A stretch of 64,000 nt of DNA from Aeromicrobium flavum (GCF_007992115.1 NZ_BJZQ01000002.1:124001-188000), one strand, 5' to 3'. Counted from the first letter of the stretch, positions 53,197-62,393 are shown. Made by a program: numbers and translations. The notes: generated by a model not told the origin, from the sequence alone.

Positions 53197-54372
53197 TCAA
53201 TACGAGGGATCGAGGCCGTTCAGCGGAAAAGTTTCAGTCCGCGTGGCCTGGATCGACCGATCCAGCCACGATGCGGGATCGTAGCCCTCTTCCCAGCGTC
53301 GGTAGAGGGCGCGGCGACCGTCGGTCATGCGGGTCGGCGCGGGCTGTCCGCGAAGCTGCTCGACCGCCCGCCGCCACCCCTCGGGGGTCTCGGTCTCGGG
53401 CGGGAGCGGGTTGCCGCTGACGATCGCCAGCAGGTGCCCCCAGGCCCGCGGCACGACGTCGACGACCGCGTAGCCGCCGCCCCCCGTGGCGAGCCAGCGA
53501 CCGCCGGTGATCTCCTCGGCGAGGTCGCGCACGGCGAGGTACGACGCGCGCTGGCCGTCGACGCTGAGCATCAGGTTGGTCAGCGGGTCGTCCATGTGGG
53601 AGTCGCAGCCGTGCTGGCTGACGATGACCTCCGGGGCGAACTCCCGCACGATCGCCGGCACGATCGCGTGGAAGGCGCGCAGCCAGCCCGCGTCGGACGT
53701 GCCGGGCGGCAGCGGCACGTTGACCGCCGACCCCTCGGCGCCCTCCGCCCCGACCTCGGTGGAGTAGCCCGTGCCCGGGAACAGGGTCTGCGGCGACTCG
53801 TGCAACGAGATCGTCAGCACCCGGGGGTCGTGGTAGAAGATCGCCTGCACGCCGTCGCCGTGGTGGGCGTCGACGTCGATGTAGACGATCTTCTTCGCCC
53901 CGTGGTCGAGCATCCACTGGATGCCCATCGCCACGTCGTTGTAGACGCAGAAGCCGCTGGCCCGACCGGGCATCGCGTGGTGCAGGCCGCCGCTGACGTT
54001 GATCGCGCGCTTGCGCTCGCCCGTCCAGACCAGCCGTGCCGCCTCGAGGCTGGCACCCGCGATCAAGGCGCTCGCGTCGTGCATGCCGCGGAACACGGGG
54101 TTGTCCTCGGTGCCGAGCCCGTGCGCGGCGTCGGTGTGGGTGGGGTGCTTGCTCAGGTTGACGACGCGCTCGACGTAGTCGGGCGTGTGGACGCTGAGCA
54201 GCTCGTGCTCGGTGGCGGGCCGCGCACCGACCACGTCGAGCCCCTCCAGGACGCCGAGCTCCTCGGCGAGCGCCATCGTCAGCTTGACCCGCACGGGCGC
54301 CATCGGGTGCGACGGCCCGAAGTCGTAGTCGGTGAGGCGTTCGTCGAACACCACCGCGGCGCGATCGTCCAT
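53197..54372 (-). CDS. Histone deacetylase-family protein (AcuC-like)
   Basis: Zinc-dependent amidohydrolase, probably a protein-lysine or small-molecule deacetylase, 391 residues. Catalytic His pair lies in VSGGLHHAMPGRASGFCVYN, metal ligands in VYIDVDAHHGDGVQAIFYHD and SQHGCDSHMDDPL, and the transition-state region is GGGGYAVVDVVPRAW. These follow the arginase/deacetylase fold. In Bacillus AcuC controls acetyl-CoA synthetase acetylation; no acs gene is adjacent here. It lies 4 bp after proC and may be co-transcribed. Confidence 0.9.
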   Translation of the reverse strand: MDDRAAVVFDERLTDYDFGPSHPMAPVRVKLTMALAEELGVLEGLDVVGARPATEHELLSVHTPDYVERVVNLSKHPTHTDAAHGLGTEDNPVFRGMHDASALIAGASLEAARLVWTGERKRAINVSGGLHHAMPGRASGFCVYNDVAMGIQWMLDHGAKKIVYIDVDAHHGDGVQAIFYHDPRVLTISLHESPQTLFPGTGYSTEVGAEGAEGSAVNVPLPPGTSDAGWLRAFHAIVPAIVREFAPEVIVSQHGCDSHMDDPLTNLMLSVDGQRASYLAVRDLAEEITGGRWLATGGGGYAVVDVVPRAWGHLLAIVSGNPLPPETETPEGWRRAVEQLRGQPAPTRMTDGRRALYRRWEEGYDPASWLDRSIQATRTETFPLNGLDPSY

Positions 54373-54376
54373 GCCG

Positions 54377-55159
54377 TCAGCCTAGTTCCGCGGAGCGGGC
54401 GATCGCGGCGCGAACGCCGGCGCGGATCCCCTCGCCGACACCGTGCTCGTCGAACGCGGTGATCGCGGCGTGGGTGGTGCCGTTCGGCGAGGTCACGCGC
54501 CGGCGCAGCTCCTCCGGCGCGTCGTCGGACCCGGCCAGCAGCTCGGCGGAGCCGACCAGCGTCTGCACGGTGAGGGTGCGGGCGGCCTCGGGGTCGAGCC
54601 CGGCCTCGACGCCGGCGGCGATCATGTGCTCGGCGAGGTGGAACAGATAGGCGGGCCCGGAGCCCGACACGGCGGTGACCGCGTCCTGATGCGACTCGTC
54701 GACGACCACGACCTCGCCACCGGCCGCGAGCAGCGCGACCACGGCGTCGAGCCGGTCGGCGGGCACGCGGCTGCCGGCCGAGACCCCGAACATCCCGCGG
54801 CCGATGACGGCGGGAGTGTTCGGCATGGCGCGCACGACCGCCACGGTCCCGGGCAGCGCCGCCTCGATGGTGGCCGTCCGCACGCCGGCGGCGAGCGAGA
54901 CCACGGTGGCGTCGGGCTCGACCACGGCGGCGAGGGCCGGCAGCACCGTCGCCACGTCCTGCGGCTTCACGACCAGCAGCACCGTGTCGGCACCGGCGAC
55001 CGCGTCGATCTCGGCGGCCGTGGCATGGCCGGACTGCTCGAGCTCGGCGCGCCGCTCGGGGCTGCGCTCGATCACGACGACGTCGTCGTGACCGGCTCGC
55101 GCCATCGCCTCGACCAACGTGCCACCCATGACGCCGCCACCGACGACCGCGATCCTCAT
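54377..55159 (-). CDS. proC: Pyrroline-5-carboxylate reductase
   Basis: Last step of proline synthesis, NAD(P)H reduction of pyrroline-5-carboxylate. The 260-residue protein begins MRIAVVGGGVMGGTLVEAMA (Rossmann loop) and has VVRAMPNTPAVIGRGMFGVS and the family signature AVSGSGPAYLFHLAEHMIAA with VTSPNGTTHAAITAF. Standard length. It starts 7 nt after a TACGCT hexamer and is followed by acuC. Confidence 0.95.
   Translation of the reverse strand: MRIAVVGGGVMGGTLVEAMARAGHDDVVVIERSPERRAELEQSGHATAAEIDAVAGADTVLLVVKPQDVATVLPALAAVVEPDATVVSLAAGVRTATIEAALPGTVAVVRAMPNTPAVIGRGMFGVSAGSRVPADRLDAVVALLAAGGEVVVVDESHQDAVTAVSGSGPAYLFHLAEHMIAAGVEAGLDPEAARTLTVQTLVGSAELLAGSDDAPEELRRRVTSPNGTTHAAITAFDEHGVGEGIRAGVRAAIARSAELG
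54379..54384 (-). promoter_or_regulatory. Possible -10 hexamer TAGGCT before acuC, inside the end of proC
   Basis: Minus-strand TAGGCT then 6 nt and ATG 54372. The same bases encode the last residues and stop of proC, so the match may be chance. Confidence 0.25.
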
Positions 55160-55166
55160 GGGGTCG

Positions 55167-55172
55167 AGCGTA
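55167..55172 (-). promoter_or_regulatory. Putative -10 hexamer TACGCT, leaderless proC
   Basis: Minus-strand TACGCT, 7 nt (CGACCCC), then ATG 55159. Confidence 0.4.
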
Positions 55173-55223
55173 GTTGCCGCCGGCGGCACGGGGGCCCCGA
55201 CCCGAGAATGCGGGCGAGAACGC

Positions 55224-55781
55224 TCAGGCCGTGACGCCCAGGGACGCCAGCGCCTCCTCGACGGACTCGACGATCGTGAACAGCTCCTCGTCGCGGTGGC
55301 CGACGAATCCCTCGGCGGCGCCGTGGGCGACGAGTGCGCGCAGCGGAGCGAAGTACCCGGCCACGTCGACGACGACGATCGGCTTGTCGTGGAAGCCCAG
55401 CTGGCGCCACGTGAGGATCTCGAAGAACTCCTCGTACGTGCCGAGGCCGCCGGGCAGGACGACGAAGGCGTCGGAGAGCTCGTGCATGAGGGCCTTGCGC
55501 TCGTGCATGGTGTCGACGACGTGCGTGTCCGGCTCGTCGCTGCGGCCGCCCTCGCGCTGCAGCAGCAGCTGCGGGATGACGCCCACCACGCGTCCGCCCC
55601 CGGCGCGGGCGGCCTCGGAGGCCGCGCCCATGATGCCGATGCCGCCACCGCCGAAGACCAGGTCGACCCCGGCCCGCGCGAGGCCGGCGCCGAGCTCCCG
55701 GGCGGCCTGGACGTACTCGGGCTGCGCCCCGTCACGAGCGCCGCAGAACAGGCACACGGCGCGGATCGCTGTCTCGCTCAT
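55224..55781 (-). CDS. LOG-family (TIGR00730) nucleotide phosphoribohydrolase
   Basis: A 185-residue Rossmann-fold protein with the two LOG motifs: LVFGGGGIGIMGAASEAARA and VVLPGGLGTYEEFFEILTW. Such proteins cleave cytokinin or AMP nucleotides to free base and ribose 5-phosphate. A mycobacterial member has this activity. ATG 55781 begins MSETAIRAVCLFCGARDG. It stands between proC and a divergent symporter. Confidence 0.9.
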   Translation of the reverse strand: MSETAIRAVCLFCGARDGAQPEYVQAARELGAGLARAGVDLVFGGGGIGIMGAASEAARAGGGRVVGVIPQLLLQREGGRSDEPDTHVVDTMHERKALMHELSDAFVVLPGGLGTYEEFFEILTWRQLGFHDKPIVVVDVAGYFAPLRALVAHGAAEGFVGHRDEELFTIVESVEEALASLGVTA

Positions 55782-55858
55782 GGGTCCACCGTGCCAGCGT
55801 GGGGAGACGAACGCGCGACAGGGGGGTGACCGTCACGTGACGGGGCGTCGAAGCGGCC

Positions 55859-55864
55859 TATCGT
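55859..55864 (+). promoter_or_regulatory. Putative -10 hexamer TATCGT, leaderless
   Basis: TATCGT, 6 nt (GGCCCG), then GTG 55871. Confidence 0.45.
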
Positions 55865-55870
55865 GGCCCG

Positions 55871-56821
55871 GTGCGCATCGACCCGTTCGTCGTCATGATC
55901 CTGGCCCTCGCCGGGCTGGGCATCGTGCTGCCGGCCCAGGGCACCGTCCTGGAGGTCGTCTCGGTCCTGGTGCAGGTCGGCATCGTCGCCCTCTTCTTCC
56001 TCTACGGCGCGCGCCTGTCGACCGCCGAGGTCGTGCACGGGCTGAAGGTCTGGCGGGTCCACCTGGTGATCGTGGGGGCCACGTTCGTCCTCTTCCCCCT
56101 CATGGGCCTGGCGCTGTCCCCGCTGGCGCCGTCGATCGTCTCGGAGCAGCTGCTGGCCGCGCTCGTGTTCGTGTGCCTGGTGCCGTCGACCGTGCAGTCC
56201 TCCGTGGCGTTCACGTCGATCGCCGGCGGCGACCGCGCGATCGCGGTCGTGGCCGCCTCGATCTCGAGCCTGCTGGGCGTGTTCCTCACTCCCCTGCTGG
56301 TGGCCCTCGTCCTCGGCGGCGACGTCCGGGTCGACGCCGAGTCGGTCCTGCGCATCGTCGGCCTGCTGCTCGTGCCGTTCGTCGTCGGGCAGCTGGCCCG
56401 GCGCTGGCTGCGACCGTGGCTGGTGCGCCACGACGTGGGCCTGCGCCGCTTCGACCGGACGACGGTGCTGTTCGTGGTCTACGCCGGCTTCAGCCGCGGG
56501 ACGAACGCCGACGTGTGGGACGTGCTCGACTGGGGCGACGGAGCGGTCGTCGCCGGCGTGTGCGTCGGACTGCTCGCGGCGTCGTCGCTGCTGTGCTGGC
56601 TGGCGGGACGGCGATTCGACCGCGGCGCCGCGGTGGCGATCTACTTCTGCGGCACGAACAAGTCGCTCGCCGCGGGCCTGCCGATGGCCAGCGTGCTGTT
56701 CTCGGCCACCACGTTCCCGCTGATGATCCTGCCGCTCATGGTCTACCACCAGCTCCAGCTGGTGATCGGCTCGCTCATCGCCACCAGACTGTCGGGGCAC
56801 GGCCCTAGCGTGACCTCATGA
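55871..56821 (+). CDS. Bile acid:sodium symporter family protein (SBF-like)
   Basis: A 316-residue membrane protein with nine or ten helices of the BASS/SBF-like fold. Family-like stretches are LVQVGIVALFFLYGARLSTA, VFVCLVPSTVQSSVAFTSIA and IYFCGTNKSLAAGLPMASVL; the paired Asn/Thr-Ser regions line the sodium site in relatives. Substrate unknown; many bacterial members carry organic anions such as pantoate. GTG 55871 is the start, and its stop overlaps the VOC ATG (ATGA). Confidence 0.87.
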   Translation: MRIDPFVVMILALAGLGIVLPAQGTVLEVVSVLVQVGIVALFFLYGARLSTAEVVHGLKVWRVHLVIVGATFVLFPLMGLALSPLAPSIVSEQLLAALVFVCLVPSTVQSSVAFTSIAGGDRAIAVVAASISSLLGVFLTPLLVALVLGGDVRVDAESVLRIVGLLLVPFVVGQLARRWLRPWLVRHDVGLRRFDRTTVLFVVYAGFSRGTNADVWDVLDWGDGAVVAGVCVGLLAASSLLCWLAGRRFDRGAAVAIYFCGTNKSLAAGLPMASVLFSATTFPLMILPLMVYHQLQLVIGSLIATRLSGHGPSVTS

Positions 56822-57165
56822 CTGTCACTCCCGCGATGATCACGTGCGACACGACCGACGCCACGGCGTTGGCCACCTGGTGGGCCGAGCAGACCGGCGG
56901 CACCATCACCGAGGAGAACGAGGGCTGGTACGTCATCGTCTCCGTCCCCGGCGGGCCCCTGCTGGCCTTCCAGAAGGTGGACGAGCCCACGCCGGGCAAG
57001 AACCGGCTCCACCTCGACGTGGTCGCCGACGACCTGGACGCCGAGGTCGAGCGCCTGCGCGGTGCGGGTGCCGGCCTCGTGGCCGAGCGCGGCGACGAGA
57101 GCTTCCGGTGGGTCACGCTGACCGACCCGGCCGGCAACGAGTTCTGCGTCGCCCCGCGTTCCTGA
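56818..57165 (+). CDS. VOC (glyoxalase/bleomycin-resistance) family protein
   Basis: A 115-residue protein with the paired beta-alpha-beta-beta-beta modules of VOC enzymes: ITCDTTDATALATWWAEQTG at the start, RLHLDVVADDLDAEVERLRG, and WVTLTDPAGNEFCVAP at the end. The histidine in RLHLDV and the first Glu/Asp could bind metal. Function unknown. Translationally coupled to the symporter by ATGA, and convergent with the TIM-barrel gene with 14 bp between. Confidence 0.85.
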   Translation: MTVTPAMITCDTTDATALATWWAEQTGGTITEENEGWYVIVSVPGGPLLAFQKVDEPTPGKNRLHLDVVADDLDAEVERLRGAGAGLVAERGDESFRWVTLTDPAGNEFCVAPRS

Positions 57166-57179
57166 GTCCCGCTGCCGCG

Positions 57180-57974
57180 TCAGACGGGCGTGGGTGCCAG
57201 GTGCAGCCGCGCGTAGGCCAGCGCCTCGAGCAGGTCCGCGTCGCGGTCGGCCGCCTTGCGCGTGTTGACCTCTACGACGACGTGCCCGGTGAAGCCCAGG
57301 TCGGCCAGCCGGCCGAGGATGCGGTCGCACTGCTGCGCACCGCGACCCGGGATCAGGTGCTCGTCCTTCATCGACCCCGACCCGTCGGTCAGGTGGATGT
57401 GCGCCAGCCGGTCGCCGAGGTCCTCGATGAGCTGGAGCGAGTCGATGCGCGCGGTGGCGGCGTGCGAGAAGTCGACGGTGACGTTCTCGTAGTCGTACGG
57501 CAGCGGGTCCCACCCGGGCGCGTAGGCCTGGAACTCGCGCTTGCCCGAGCGCCAGGGGTACATGTTCTCCACCGCGAACGCCACGTCGTACTCGTCCTCG
57601 AGCCGGGCGATGCCCTCGACGAACTCGCGGGCGTACTCGCGCTGCCAGCGGAACGGCGGGTGCACCACGACGGTGTCGGCACCCACGTCGAGCGCCATCT
57701 CGGCGCTGCGGTGCAGCTTGCCCCACGAATCGGTGCCCCACACGCGCTGCGTCACGAGCAGGCAGGGGGCGTGGATCGAGACGACGGGGATGTCGTGCGC
57801 CTTCGCCAGGGCCTTCACGGCCGTGGTGTCGGCGCTGACGTCGTCGAGGCCGACCATGACCTCGACCCCGTCGTAGCCGAGGCGAGCCGCCGTCGCGAAG
57901 CCCGCCGCCGTGCCATCGGGATAGACCGACGACGTCGACAGCGAGACCATCGGTTGACTCGAGCGCACGCTCAC
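57180..57974 (-). CDS. Sugar phosphate isomerase/epimerase-type TIM-barrel protein
   Basis: A 264-residue AP-endonuclease-2/xylose-isomerase-like TIM barrel. Metal-ligand candidates are the Glu in FAVENMYPW, the His in VVSIHAPCL and in [10 protein letters not shown], the Asp/His in [20 protein letters not shown] and the last Glu in VVVEVNTRK. Substrate unknown. Its position beside ppx and near proC matches Rv0498 of M. tuberculosis (from memory). GTG 57974 lies 7 nt after a TAGGCT hexamer, with a GGGAGG overlapping the gap. Confidence 0.85.
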   Translation of the reverse strand: MSVRSSQPMVSLSTSSVYPDGTAAGFATAARLGYDGVEVMVGLDDVSADTTAVKALAKAHDIPVVSIHAPCLLVTQRVWGTDSWGKLHRSAEMALDVGADTVVVHPPFRWQREYAREFVEGIARLEDEYDVAFAVENMYPWRSGKREFQAYAPGWDPLPYDYENVTVDFSHAATARIDSLQLIEDLGDRLAHIHLTDGSGSMKDEHLIPGRGAQQCDRILGRLADLGFTGHVVVEVNTRKAADRDADLLEALAYARLHLAPTPV

Positions 57975-57981
57975 GCCTCCC

Positions 57982-57987
57982 AGCCTA
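57982..57987 (-). promoter_or_regulatory. Putative -10 hexamer TAGGCT
   Basis: Minus-strand TAGGCT, 7 nt, then GTG 57974. The gene could also be read from the ppx transcript using GGGAGG. Confidence 0.35.
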
Positions 57988-57999
57988 GGACGTGACCGG

Positions 58000-58911
58000 T
58001 CACAGGTGGTCCAGGTACTCGATCAGGACGCCCTCGCGCAGCGCCCACGGGCAGATCTCCAGCTCCTCGATCCCGAAGAGGTCCATCGTGGCCTCGGCCA
58101 CCATCGCGCCGGCCCGCATCTGGTGCGCGCGCAGGACCGAGACGCCCGGCATCGCCGCGATCTGCTCGTCGGTCGCCCCGCGCAACTGCTGCCCGAGGGC
58201 GACCAGGTCGCGGTGGGCGAGCCGGCGCCGCACGTACGGTCCCTCGCCCGACGGGGCGGACCCGCACATGCGCGCCAACGACCGGAAGGTCTTGCTGGTG
58301 GCCACGGCGCGGTCGAAGCCGCCGCCGCGGAGCAGTGGGCCCGCGACCGCGCCGATTTCGCGCCGCACCTCGCGGCGCACCTCGTCGTGGCTCATCCCCT
58401 GGTCGAGCCACTCGCGGGTGAGCCGTCCGGCGCCCAGCGGCAGCGAGACGGCCGTCTCGGGCGTCTCGTCCGAGCCCACGCCCAGCTCGAGCGACCCGCC
58501 GCCGATGTCGAAGACGCCGAGGCGGCCGGAGGACCAGCCGAACCAGCGACGCACCGCGAGGAACGTCAGCCGGGCCTCGTCCTCGCCCGGGAGGATCTGC
58601 AGGCGGGTGCCGCTGGCCTCCGCGACCCGCGCGATCACCTGCTCGGCGTTGCCCGCCTCGCGGACGGCCGAGGTGGCGAAGGCGAGCACGCGCTCGGCGC
58701 CCTTGTCCTCGGCCTGCGACCCCGCCTCCACGACGTACTTCACCAGGCGGTCGATGCCCTCGTCGGTCAGGTGGCCGTCCCCGTCGAGGTTCTCCGCCAG
58801 TCGCAGCGGCTCGCTGAACGAGTGGGCCGGAACCGGCGGTCCGCCACGGAACGCGTCGACGATGAGCAGGTGGCCCGTGTTGGAACCGATGTCGAGGACG
58901 CCGATGCGCAT
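58000..58911 (-). CDS. ppx: Exopolyphosphatase / Ppx-GppA family phosphatase
   Basis: ASKHA-fold phosphatase of 303 residues acting on polyphosphate or pppGpp. Phosphate loops are [20 protein letters not shown] and [16 protein letters not shown], with [15 protein letters not shown] and the catalytic-Glu region between. This is the short form lacking the C-terminal HD-like domain of E. coli Ppx, as in mycobacterial Ppx1. ATG 58911 is 5 bp after the acyltransferase-like gene, and the TIM-barrel gene follows. Confidence 0.92.
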   Translation of the reverse strand: MRIGVLDIGSNTGHLLIVDAFRGGPPVPAHSFSEPLRLAENLDGDGHLTDEGIDRLVKYVVEAGSQAEDKGAERVLAFATSAVREAGNAEQVIARVAEASGTRLQILPGEDEARLTFLAVRRWFGWSSGRLGVFDIGGGSLELGVGSDETPETAVSLPLGAGRLTREWLDQGMSHDEVRREVRREIGAVAGPLLRGGGFDRAVATSKTFRSLARMCGSAPSGEGPYVRRRLAHRDLVALGQQLRGATDEQIAAMPGVSVLRAHQMRAGAMVAEATMDLFGIEELEICPWALREGVLIEYLDHL

Positions 58912-58916
58912 GGGAG

Positions 58917-60893
58917 TCAGTGTGACATCGGGGAGGCCGCCCGCGCAGCGGAGCGCGGCGGCTCGAACACGCCCGTCCGGGCGATCGCGCGGTAGAGCAC
59001 CGGCGCGAGGGTGCCGGCGTACGTGGCCGAGACGTGGTTGTAGTCGCGGTAGACGTTCACCCCGCCGATGACCGCCGGGCAGGTGCCGGCGACGCAGAAG
59101 AACCCGGTGGTGTCGACGAAGTGCGCGCCGCCGGCTCGCTCGGCGGCCGGCTCGAACGGGTCGAACTCGCGGACCACCTCGTCCTGCGGCACGTCGCACT
59201 CCGCCCACCGCCCGGGCTCGACGTCCCTCAGGCAGTCCAGCGTGTCCCCCGCGAGCCGTGGGTTGTCCCGCAGCGCCACGACCGGGACGCCGGCCCGGCG
59301 CGCGGGCTCCCACGCCTCGACGAGTCCGCTCACCTGTGCGTCCTTCGGTCCCTTCATCCGGCCGTTGTACGCCGTGGTGACGATGACGTCGTAGTCCGTC
59401 GCGTGGCGCTCGAGCCACGTGGTCAGCTCCGCGCGCCACCGGTCGCAGTACGGGCCGCGGAGCGGGTCCTTGCTGTCCCGCAGCGGCAGCGTGCTCCACC
59501 CGCAGCTGGCCTTGGCGGCGGCCGACACCGACGCGACGCCCGCCTCCGCGAGGCGCCGGAACGCGCCGAGCAGCACCCGCGCGTGCGAGTCGCCCAGCAC
59601 CAGGACCTTCGGGCCCGTGCCCGGCCCGCCGAGGTCGCAGACCTTGAGCTCGTACTGGCGCGGGTCGGACCAGCAGTCCGGGTAGGGCTCGAAGTCCGCG
59701 CCGGCCCGATCGAGCCCGGGACGGATCACCCCGTCGAGCTCGGGATTGCGGCAGGCGCGTCCTTCGGCGCGCGACGCGATCGCCACGGCACCGAAGCACG
59801 CGGGCAGGTCGCGGGTGACCGCGGCCTCGGCCCGGGCGACGTCGGCCTCGATCGCCTCGAGCCGGTCCAGCCCGGGCGAGGTCACCAGCACGGCGGCCGC
59901 CACGGACGCCGCTGCCAGGACCGCCCACGCGGCGACGTGGTCGACGACGGCCCGGACCGCGGCGAGGGCGCCCACGAGCACCACGGCGACCGCGCCCACC
60001 AGGAGCAGCAGGACCGCCCGGTCGCGCAGGCCGAGCTCGCGTCCGATCACCTCGGGCGCCAGTCGCAGGGCGGGTCCCGCCCAGAACAGGCTCGCCCACG
60101 CGACGACCGCGAACCACCCCGCGAGGCGCGGACCCGGCAGCGTGGCGGGCGAGCCCGGCGCGGGTCCGCTCAGGACCAGGACGAGGCCCACCACAGCACC
60201 CACCACGGTGGCCAGCACCCCGCCGGAGCCGAGCACCGCGAAGCCGGCCACGGCGGCGGCCGCGCACCAGGCGATGAGCGCGGAGCCACGCCCTGCCCTC
60301 GCCTCGGGTCGGGCCGCCAACGCCAGCGCGACCAGGACACCGAGGCCGACCGGCCAGAACCGCGCCCCGAGGTGGCTCGCCGGGTCGAGCGCCCACCAGC
60401 AGAACGAGGCGATCGACAGCGCCAGCACGACGAGGCCGAGCCCGCTCGCCAGCCGGCCCGCGACCCAGCGCAGCAGCAGGACGAGCGCAGCCGACTGCAC
60501 CAGCAGCGCGACGACCCAGAACACGGCGACCGGCGAGTCGGCAGCGACCTCTCGGACGGTGGTCGCCGCGACGGCGGCCTCGCGGACGTCGCGGAGCTGC
60601 CGCTCCCACGCGCGGACGTCGATCCATCGCTGAACGACCAGCGCCGTGGCGACGAGCGCCAGGGCGGGTGGGACGAGGAGGCGCAGGCCCGCACCCACGA
60701 TCGGCCCGATCGGGCGATCTCGCTCCACGAGCAGCGCGTGCCCCAGCAGTGCACCGGCGGCGACCAGGAGGATCTCGGTGGCCACGTCCGCGCCGGGCAG
60801 GCGTCCGGGCCAGGACAGTCCGAGGACGCTCAGCGCGAGGGCGGCGCCTGGGATCGTGCGCCACCCGGTCGCGACCCGCCCCCCGTCCACCAC
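58917..60893 (-). CDS. Degenerate acyltransferase-3 membrane domain with intact SGNH domain
   Basis: A 658-residue paralogue of the protein at 39126-41174. The N-terminal 360 residues form ten or more hydrophobic helices. [20 protein letters not shown] lines up with GVDVFFVISGFLITGHLM, but the catalytic histidine segment (VGFHLWP in the paralogue) and the RRLLPA-type motif are gone. The C-terminal SGNH domain is kept: [20 protein letters not shown] and [20 protein letters not shown]. Start GTG 60893. It may act as an esterase or partner, not a transacylase. It precedes ppx closely. Confidence 0.78.
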   Translation of the reverse strand: MVDGGRVATGWRTIPGAALALSVLGLSWPGRLPGADVATEILLVAAGALLGHALLVERDRPIGPIVGAGLRLLVPPALALVATALVVQRWIDVRAWERQLRDVREAAVAATTVREVAADSPVAVFWVVALLVQSAALVLLLRWVAGRLASGLGLVVLALSIASFCWWALDPASHLGARFWPVGLGVLVALALAARPEARAGRGSALIAWCAAAAVAGFAVLGSGGVLATVVGAVVGLVLVLSGPAPGSPATLPGPRLAGWFAVVAWASLFWAGPALRLAPEVIGRELGLRDRAVLLLLVGAVAVVLVGALAAVRAVVDHVAAWAVLAAASVAAAVLVTSPGLDRLEAIEADVARAEAAVTRDLPACFGAVAIASRAEGRACRNPELDGVIRPGLDRAGADFEPYPDCWSDPRQYELKVCDLGGPGTGPKVLVLGDSHARVLLGAFRRLAEAGVASVSAAAKASCGWSTLPLRDSKDPLRGPYCDRWRAELTTWLERHATDYDVIVTTAYNGRMKGPKDAQVSGLVEAWEPARRAGVPVVALRDNPRLAGDTLDCLRDVEPGRWAECDVPQDEVVREFDPFEPAAERAGGAHFVDTTGFFCVAGTCPAVIGGVNVYRDYNHVSATYAGTLAPVLYRAIARTGVFEPPRSAARAASPMSH

Positions 60894-60927
60894 GGTCGAC
60901 CACCCTACGTGGGGGCGCGGCGTGACC

Positions 60928-60933
60928 TACCCT
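60928..60933 (+). promoter_or_regulatory. Putative -10 hexamer TACCCT, leaderless
   Basis: TACCCT, 6 nt (GTGTCC), then GTG 60940; this spacing decides the start of the downstream gene. Confidence 0.4.
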
Positions 60934-60939
60934 GTGTCC

Positions 60940-61686
60940 GTGGCTGAGGTCGACCTGGGATTCCCGCGCTCCTTCGTGGAGTTCGCGAACCCCGACGACG
61001 CCACCGAGGTCTTCCGGTGCGACCTGACCTGGCTCACCTCGCGCTGGACCTGCATCTTCGGTGCCGGCTGCCCGGGCATCTACGCGACCGCGCCCGACTC
61101 CGGGTGCTGCACGCTCGGTGCCCACTTCAGCGACGCCGACGACCACGCCCGCGTCGCCGCGTTCGTGGAGCGACTCGACCCGACCGAGTGGGAGCTGCAC
61201 GACCTCGGGCACCGCGACGGATGGACCGAGCGGGACGCCGACGGCGAGCTGAAGACCCGCGTGGCCGACGGTGCCTGCATCTTCCACAACTCGCGCGACT
61301 TCCCCGGTGGCTACGGCTGCGCCCTGCACGCCCACGCGCTGGCCACCGGCATCGAGCCGCACACGACGAAGCCCGACGTCTGCTGGCAGCTGCCGCTGCG
61401 CCGGTCGTTCCGCGAGGTCGACCCCGGGGACGGCTCGACGTACACCGAGGTCAGCATCGGCGAGTACACGCGCGCCGGCTGGGGGCCCGGCGGCGCCGAC
61501 CTCGACTGGTACTGCTCGTCCAACACGGACGCGCACGTGGCCGCCGATCCCGTGTACATCGGGAACCGCGCCGAACTGACCGAGCTCATGGGCGCGGCCG
61601 GGTACCTCGAGCTCGTCGACCACTGCGAGCGGTTCGTGAGCGCGGGGCGGCCCGTGCCGCACCCCGCCGACGGTAGGCGACCCTGA
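60940..61686 (+). CDS. Cys-rich protein of unknown function
   Basis: A 248-residue protein with many cysteines in pairs or runs: [57 protein letters not shown] and WYCSSN. The arrangement resembles YkgJ/DUF3109-type cysteine clusters that may bind Fe-S or zinc. No signal peptide or membrane helix. I do not know its function, though similar proteins seem to be conserved in actinobacteria. The start is uncertain: GTG 60940 fits the upstream hexamer, GTG 60934 adds two residues. It is divergent from the acyltransferase-like gene. Confidence 0.75.
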   Translation: MAEVDLGFPRSFVEFANPDDATEVFRCDLTWLTSRWTCIFGAGCPGIYATAPDSGCCTLGAHFSDADDHARVAAFVERLDPTEWELHDLGHRDGWTERDADGELKTRVADGACIFHNSRDFPGGYGCALHAHALATGIEPHTTKPDVCWQLPLRRSFREVDPGDGSTYTEVSIGEYTRAGWGPGGADLDWYCSSNTDAHVAADPVYIGNRAELTELMGAAGYLELVDHCERFVSAGRPVPHPADGRRP

Positions 61687-61722
61687 GGTTCGGCCCGATC
61701 GCGCGACGGGCAACAATGCCGT

Positions 61723-62361
61723 ATGCACCTCGACCACCTGTCGTTCGCCGTCGGACCGGCCGGCCTCATGGCGACCACGAGCGAGCTGAGTGAGAAGTTC
61801 GGCGCAGTGTTCCTCGCCGGCGGCGTCCACCCGCGCTTCGGCACGAACAACATGATCCTGCCGTTGAAGAACCGCCAGTACCTGGAGGTCGTCGAGGCGC
61901 TGGAGCACCCCGCCTCCGACAAGGCCCCCTTCGGCCAGGCCGTCAAGGCCCGCTCCGAGCTCGGCGGCGGCTGGCTGGGCTGGTGCGTCTCCGTCGACGA
62001 CATCGACCCCGTCGAGAAGCGCCTCGGCCGGCACGCGGTGCCCGGCAACCGGCACCGCCCGGACGGGTACAACCTGACCTGGCAGCAGATCGGCATCCAC
62101 GGCATGAAGGCCGATCCGCAGCTGCCGTTCGTCATGACGTGGGACGTCCCGCCGGAGGAGCACCCGTCCCAGATGGCCGAGGCCGAGGTCTCCCTCGTGG
62201 GCCTGGAGATCGCCGGCAGCCCCGAGCGGCTCGCCGACTGGCTGGGCGAGCCCGCCGTCGGTGCGCTGGAGGACATCGAGGTCCGCTGGGTCGCCCCGAA
62301 CGGCGCTCCCGGCATCCTCGCCGCCGAGTTCGAGACCCCGAGCGGCACCGTCCGCATCTGA
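61723..62361 (+). CDS. VOC-family protein (glyoxalase-like, two-module)
   Basis: A 212-residue protein opening MHLDHLSFAVGPAGLMATTS, with FGTNNMILPLKNRQYLEVVE and GWLGWCVSVDDIDPVEKRLG, the pattern of glyoxalase-like domain proteins that span two VOC modules. His near residue 5 and Glu in YLEVVE are plausible metal ligands. A second module follows (EAEVSLVGLEIAGSPERLAD). Function unknown. It lies 36 bp after the Cys-rich gene on the same strand and 39 bp before radA; a weak AACAAT lies before the ATG. Confidence 0.82.
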   Translation: MHLDHLSFAVGPAGLMATTSELSEKFGAVFLAGGVHPRFGTNNMILPLKNRQYLEVVEALEHPASDKAPFGQAVKARSELGGGWLGWCVSVDDIDPVEKRLGRHAVPGNRHRPDGYNLTWQQIGIHGMKADPQLPFVMTWDVPPEEHPSQMAEAEVSLVGLEIAGSPERLADWLGEPAVGALEDIEVRWVAPNGAPGILAAEFETPSGTVRI

Positions 62362-62387
62362 CGACGCGTCCTGTCGGACCCGCCACC

Positions 62388-62393
62388 TAGGCT
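62388..62393 (+). promoter_or_regulatory. Putative -10 hexamer TAGGCT, leaderless radA
   Basis: TAGGCT, 7 nt (GGCCCCC), then ATG 62401. Confidence 0.45.

Noticed and set aside
58917..60893. Acyltransferase-like gene as a pseudogene.
   Set aside because: The frame is intact over 658 codons with normal codon bias, good membrane helices and a conserved SGNH domain; loss is confined to catalytic motifs.
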